This document shows positions 59,494 to 64,000 of a stretch of 64,000 nt of DNA, piece after piece (the stretch's first letter is position 1; the number at the start of each line of letters is the position of its first letter). The translations under genes were made by a program, and so were the position numbers. This DNA is from Cryptomeria japonica (Eukaryota > Streptophyta > Pinopsida > Cupressales > Cupressaceae), in NCBI RefSeq assembly GCF_030272615.1, contig NC_081406.1, positions 239,864,422 through 239,928,421 of the forward strand, written 5' to 3'. A model generated the notes under the pieces. That model had not been told where the DNA came from. It searched no databases and worked only from the letters and a program-made list of their open reading frames with translations.

Positions 59494-59860
59494 GGCCAGC
59501 GTTGCCTATATTGGGCTACACATGGCGAGCAAGGAGGGGTTCAAACGGGTCCGGTTGGAGAGTGATTCGCTTAACATCGTCAAATGCATTAAGGTATGTA
59601 TGGTGCCTAGCTAGACTATTTCAAAATTAATCAAAGATTCTCTTGAAATGATAGTTGACCTGGAGGATTTCAAGATCTCGCACGTTTTCTAGAAAGGAAA
59701 CAAATCAGCGGATCATTTGGCCAACTTGGCGGTGGCTAACATGGCAGTTAAATGGTGGAGAGGAGAGGAAACTTTCTCGAAAACCCTATGTGACCTGGCA
59801 AAAAATGATGCCAAGATCTACAACCTTTCCAATGAAATTTATGATGAAATATTATGATGG
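59494..59860 (+). pseudogene. LINE RNase H domain, C-terminal part
   Basis: The frame with VRLESDSLNIVKCI (Asp of the RNase H core) and KGNKSADHLANLAV (the last catalytic Asp) matches the RNase H that ends the ORF2 of plant LINEs. A stop falls before KGNKS. RT and endonuclease were lost with the 5' end. Confidence 0.75.
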
Positions 59861-60002
59861 GATGGGGGCCATTGAGGTGGTATTTCGAATTATTACCACT
59901 TTGAGAAGTGTCAAAATGTTCAGTTTGCCCTGTTTATGGCTTGTTTTCCTCCTAGTTTTTCTGGAATCTCTGATTTGTTCGAGCTTCAGATTGGGAGGTG
60001 AG

Positions 60003-61594
60003 AAGAATAGGTTTGAACCCACAACCTATGATAAGTGGCAGAAGAAAAGGGAGGTTTGGGAGGAAATTTTTGATGGCGAGATGGTTCCTTTTTTGGAGAG
60101 ATTGCATGGTCATTTGGCCATTGTTATAGAAATGTTTGTTAAAGGGTGGAATAAGGGTGTGCTGACTGCCTTTGGTGCGAAGTTTCAAGTCAATAAAAAT
60201 TTGGTCGCTGCTATTACGGACTTGGATATGAAAGACAAATTTTTTTATAGAGACAAGAAGTTAGGTGAGGAGACTATTGCTGCCTTTTATCATAAGGAGA
60301 AAGAAAGACTGAGGGTTACTAGGATGGCGGACGACGGCTATAATAGGAAAGAGTTGATTTCCCTCTGGGCTGATATGGAAGAATTTATCATGCAGTACAT
60401 CACCCTGGATGGTAGATATGCTAGTATTTTTTCTCATCATTTTACCATCTTACACCATTTTAGGCATGGTAGATTGATTTCCATTCCCTTTTATCTCGTT
60501 TCATCCTTGGAGAATAGTTTAGTTAAACACTCTGAAAAACCAAGATAACCCTATGATTCATGAAAAGCTTATCTTGTTGATTATGGAATATGCTCAGGTT
60601 CATGAAGTGAAACCCTCCCCTAAGGATAAAACCCACATTTCCTCTTCTAACCCTGATGTATAGTTGGTTTCTGATATGGAAATGGATGAGGATGACAGTG
60701 GTATGGCCATGGACTGGAGGGAGATCAAGGATATGGAGGACCCTGAGTATAAACCAAAAATTTAAGAGAAGTTTATGGTGACCCCAGGAACTAATAGTAG
60801 TAGGAAAGCCAATCCTCTAAGTTGGGTGACTCATAATTTTAAGTCTAGTAGCAGTAAAATGCAAGACCTGGACCCATCCACCAAAGAGAAATCAAAACTT
60901 ACCAAATCTAGTGGGTCAAAATTCCTAGATAATGAGATTAGGTTGGACATCCCTATCAAGGTGGATGATGAGAAACAAGGGAGTGCGATTAAGGAAAGGA
61001 AAGACGAGATAAAGGAGGAGAGGGTGATGGGACATTTTCTGTTGGAGGCTACCAGAAGTCAGGAGAATTGTTGGAAGTGGGTGGAGAAGGAAATTGGATC
61101 CCTAAAAGATGGGATTAAAAGAATTATTGATACCTTAACGGAATCCCCCAGGCCCAATAAATCTTATATAATCATGAGTATGATCTAGAAAAATTTTGCA
61201 GGATGTGGAAACCATGAATGTTAACCAAGAGAACAAAATTGAGAAGATGGAAGAGGATGTGAGTGAGATCAAGGAAAAGTTGAACACTCTGGTGGAAATC
61301 AGTAGGCAAGCGATGAACAATAGTGATGATGGCTTGGAAAAGATTAATTCCATGATGACTGATTATAGAACCAGGACCATCGCCAGTGACCCTCCCATGG
61401 GAGAAAACAAGAAAAATATTGCTTTAGAGGGTGGACAGAGTGCTACTGCTAGGAAGATTAGTTTGGGTCCATGTACTAGAACCAAGAGCCAGAGGCAAGA
61501 CCAAGGAACCTCTAGATTCATCATGGAGGACTTGAAGAAGATTAATAGGAGTATTATTCAGAAAAATATTGAATTGATGCACTCTCTTAGTTGA
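60003..61594 (+). pseudogene. LINE extra frame downstream of RNase H (unknown protein)
   Basis: I do not recognise this protein. Its first part (60003-60548) has YDKWQKKREVWEEIFDGEM, NKNLVAAITDLDMKDKFFYR and GRYASIFSHHFTILHHFRHG, and it looks like a folded domain. After a frameshift near 60540 comes an acidic, Ser/Lys-rich linker. After a second frameshift near 61190 come a coiled coil (EEDVSEIKEKLNTLVE) and a conserved end (SRFIMEDLKKINRSIIQKN). Roughly 530 codons in all. The conserved end is found again in the LINE tail at 33236-33420, so the frame belongs to the element and is not a local accident. The exact start is uncertain and could be as far left as 59850. Confidence 0.6.
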
Positions 61595-61757
61595 GTGTGG
61601 TCCTATTTTTTGGTTCAACTTTTTGTTTTTTGTTGTCAGTCTATGTGGGGCTTGTCCCTTGTTCTACTTAGTTTTTTGGACTGGTTGGTTGTTGGCCTTG
61701 GTCTATAATACTTTGGGTTTCAAGTCCTTGTAAAACCTATTTATCTTTATTAAAAAT
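61595..61757 (+). other. LINE 3' untranslated end
   Basis: T- and G-rich sequence ending TTTCAAGTCC, TAAAACC and TATTTATCTTTATTAAAA. It matches 33421-33570 closely at the end. Confidence 0.7.
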
Positions 61758-64000
61758 AATTCTCATAATAATCAAAAGAATAATTATTCTAAGAGGCCTC
61801 ATTGTATGTATCATGGTAAGGATGGTCATGTGACTAATAATTGTTTCAAGAAACAAAATGGTAAAAATCCCATGAACCAAAATAATCCAAATAATCAACA
61901 ACATAAACCTCACTATAAGAAAGGTAATAATAATGGTAATTCATCTCATCATGTATTTACTTGTAGTTACAATGTTTCAAACCCTCTTGAATGGATTATT
62001 GATTCTAGTGCATCTCAACATGTTACTTCTCATAAAGAAATGTTTAATTCTATGCATCCCGATACTTTGAATATTCCTGTTCAACTTGCTAACAATTATA
62101 CTTGTAACGTAGAAGCTATTGGTGATGTCAATGTTCCTAATGGTAAATTACATGATGTTCTTTATGTTCCTAAATTAAAATCAATTTCTTTTTCTATTGC
62201 TAATGTTTGCCAAGATTATAAGATTGAATTCTATAAGGATATGTGTTATATCATTGATCCAAGGCATAACCGAGTTATTTCTAATGCTAAAATGGACAAT
62301 GATAACTTATTCAAATTTATGAGTTTTCTTGTTCAAAGTATTCTTTGCTTACTACCATTGAATTTAATGTTTGGCATGAAAGACTAGGCCACATAAATTC
62401 TAATAATATTGCCTTGATGCAAAAAGAAAATATGGTAGATGGATTGCCTAGCATTGTTACTTCTAAAATTGTATGCACATGATACATGAGTGGTAAGATG
62501 CATAGGGAGTCCTTTCCGCATGGTCAATCATGGAGGGCAAATTTAAATTGCACATCATTCATAGTGACCTTTTGGGACCCATGGAGAATACCTCAATCCA
62601 AGTATCAAGGTATGCACTTACATTTGTTGATGATTTTTTTAGGAGAAATTGGATCTATTTCCTTCATAGCAAGGATCAAGTTCTTGATATTTTTACTCAA
62701 TTTCATATGTTTGTTGAAAGGCAATATGGTTTTAACATTAAAATACTTAGAATTGATAATGGTAAGGAATATGTTAATAATGTATTTAAAGGTTATTTAA
62801 AATCTTTTGGTATTAAACATGAGCATAGTATTCCCTATACACCTCAAAAAAATGGTGTGGCAGAAAGGAAACATAGAACCATTTTTGAAATGGCTAGATG
62901 TTTATTGCATGAGTTAAGAATATGCATAATAAATTCTGGGTTGAAGCTATGACTTGTGCTACTTATCTTATTAATAGAACACCTACCAAAGCCTTAAGGG
63001 ATATAACTCTTGAAGAGGCTTGGTCTGGTAGAAAGCCCAATTTAAAGCATTTAAAGATTTTTTATTCCATTGCTTATGTTCATAAACATAAACAAAAGAG
63101 GTAGAAATTAGATTCTAAATCTTCTCCTTATATATTTATTGGTTATGCTAAACATTCTAAAGTATATAGAGTTTACAATCCTATCACTAACAAAGTTAAA
63201 GCTGCTAAGGATGTTAGTATTTCTAAAAATGGTACTCATGATTGTTCTAATTTGCAAGATAATGAATTTATTGAAATTAAGGTTATGGTTGTGGAGGACA
63301 AACCTCCTTCTCCAAACCCTACTGCTAATGCATCTATTTCTAAAAGTTATATTTATGATCATCATGACAATTCTACTCCTAATGATTCTTCTTCTAGTGA
63401 TGATTTTATTACTTCTAAAAGGAAGCCTAACTTGTTTAAAACTTTGATTCAATAAAGTGATGATTATTTAGCTAGAATGGATAAACTTAAGGCTAGAAGA
63501 ATAAATTATTATAATTATGCTTTGATGTCTACTATTATGAATTTAAATGATCCTATTTCTTATGAGCAAGCTAAAAATCAACCTCAATGGCAAAAAGCTA
63601 TGCAAAAAGAATATGATAGTTTTCTTGCTAATCAAACTTGAGATTTAGTTCCTTTACCTCAAGGTAAAAATCTTGTTTCTTGTAAGTGTTTATATAAAAC
63701 CAAGTTCAATGCAAATAATGAAGTTACTGAGTTTAAAGCTAGATTAGTTGCTAGAGTTTTTTCTCAAATTCAAGGCTTAGATTATAATAAAAATTTTGCT
63801 CCTATTGCTAAAATGCCTACTACTAAACTTGTTCTTGCTTTAGCTTCTAATATGAATTGGCCTATTCATTGAATGGATGTTAAAAGTGCTTCTCTAAATG
63901 GTGATGTACATGAGGAAATTTATATGTCTCAACCTCCAGGTTTTGTTAAGGAAGGTAATGAAAATTTAGTTTGCAAGTTAAAGAAATCAATTTATGGTTT
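61758..64000 (+). pseudogene. pol: H gag end, protease, integrase and RT start
   Basis: The gag tail has one knuckle, CMYHGKDGHVTNNC, with His in place of the second Cys. Protease: WIIDSSASQHV (61993-62030), where DSS stands for the usual DSG. Integrase core: HSDLLGP (Asp), LRIDNGKEY (Asp, about 62757) and NGVAERKHR (Glu, about 62860), followed by FWVEAMTCATYLINRTPTKA. The linker has YIFIGYAKHSKVYRVYNP. RT entry: QWQKAMQKEYDSFLANQT and the FAPIAKMPTTKLVLALA box. It runs off the edge at KLKKSIYG, before the YVDD site. Stops (for example TAG at 63102, TGA at about 63640) and frameshifts make it inactive. Confidence 0.88.

Larger units (their letters stand above)
59494..61757 (+). mobile_element. 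LINE (non-LTR retrotransposon), 5' truncated, inside H gag
   Basis: It starts in the middle of an RNase H domain, continues into an extra frame, and ends with TTTCAAGTCCTTGTAAAACC and TATTTATCTTTATTAAAA, the style of plant LINE 3' ends. The interrupted Asn-rich gag of H resumes directly after it. The 10-bp flanking duplication and 5' truncation fit target-primed reverse transcription. Confidence 0.78.
56942..64000 (+). mobile_element. Element H: copia-type retrotransposon, runs off the right edge
   Basis: LTR, perfect primer site, 1.3-kb leader, gag (split by a LINE), protease, integrase and the first part of RT. Gag-integrase-RT order and the copia motifs set the family. It differs from A, E and F in its short LTR, Asn-rich gag and single knuckle. 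Stops occur in every domain. The 286 bases before it (56649-56934) show no feature. Confidence 0.88.

Noticed and set aside
59655-59850. Start of the long plus-strand frame as an N-terminus of the LINE extra protein
   Set aside because: This part is another reading frame of the RNase H segment (KGNKSADHLANLAV); the extra protein more likely begins after it.

Overview
The window reads as plant nuclear DNA made almost entirely of nested LTR retrotransposons. I find no intact host gene, rRNA, tRNA or CRISPR array. Long LTRs, a Tat/Ogre-type Ty3 giant, several copia elements related to one another and a LINE fit a large plant genome, and I lean towards a gymnosperm. That lineage is an inference; it rests on the general look of the repeats, not on a marker gene.

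Left half (1-35190). The oldest layer is copia element A (+ strand; gag at 4376-6475, polypurine tract and 3' LTR from 31689). A is cut by a Ty3 element B (minus strand, 1-4375, continuing off the left edge). It is cut again by a 24,009-bp Tat/Ogre-type element C (7397-31405, minus strand) with the target duplication AATGG on both sides. C has gag, protease, G-patch, RT, RNase H, a second (archaeal-type) RNase H and integrase on the minus strand, and a plant-mobile-domain (PMD) reading frame on the opposite strand. C is cut inside its integrase by E (13965-20954, minus strand), a copia-type element with gag zinc knuckles but no pol. In place of pol E carries a reading frame of about 985 codons that I do not recognise. 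After A come a LINE 3' tail (33236-33570) and an isolated copia LTR, D (33710-35190).

Right half (35191-64000). Featureless AT-rich DNA is interrupted by G (37740-48709, minus strand, target duplication CAATA), a young Ty3 chromovirus with nearly identical LTRs, an intact 1,147-codon pol and a broken gag. One LTR of G holds an extra 1,025-bp insertion, for which the other LTR serves as the empty site. F (51202-56643, + strand, target duplication TTCTC) is a deleted copia element. H (56942 to beyond 64000, + strand) is a copia element whose gag was split by a 5'-truncated LINE (59494-61757). That LINE has an extra reading frame downstream of its RNase H, and the end of the same frame recurs in the tail at 33236-33570.

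Insertion order can be read from the nesting: A before B and C, C before E, H before its LINE. G is recent, and the insertion in its LTR is younger still. Three related copia elements (A, E, F) keep a coiled-coil, zinc-knuckle gag while lacking all or most of pol, which suggests a non-autonomous family moved by a partner elsewhere.
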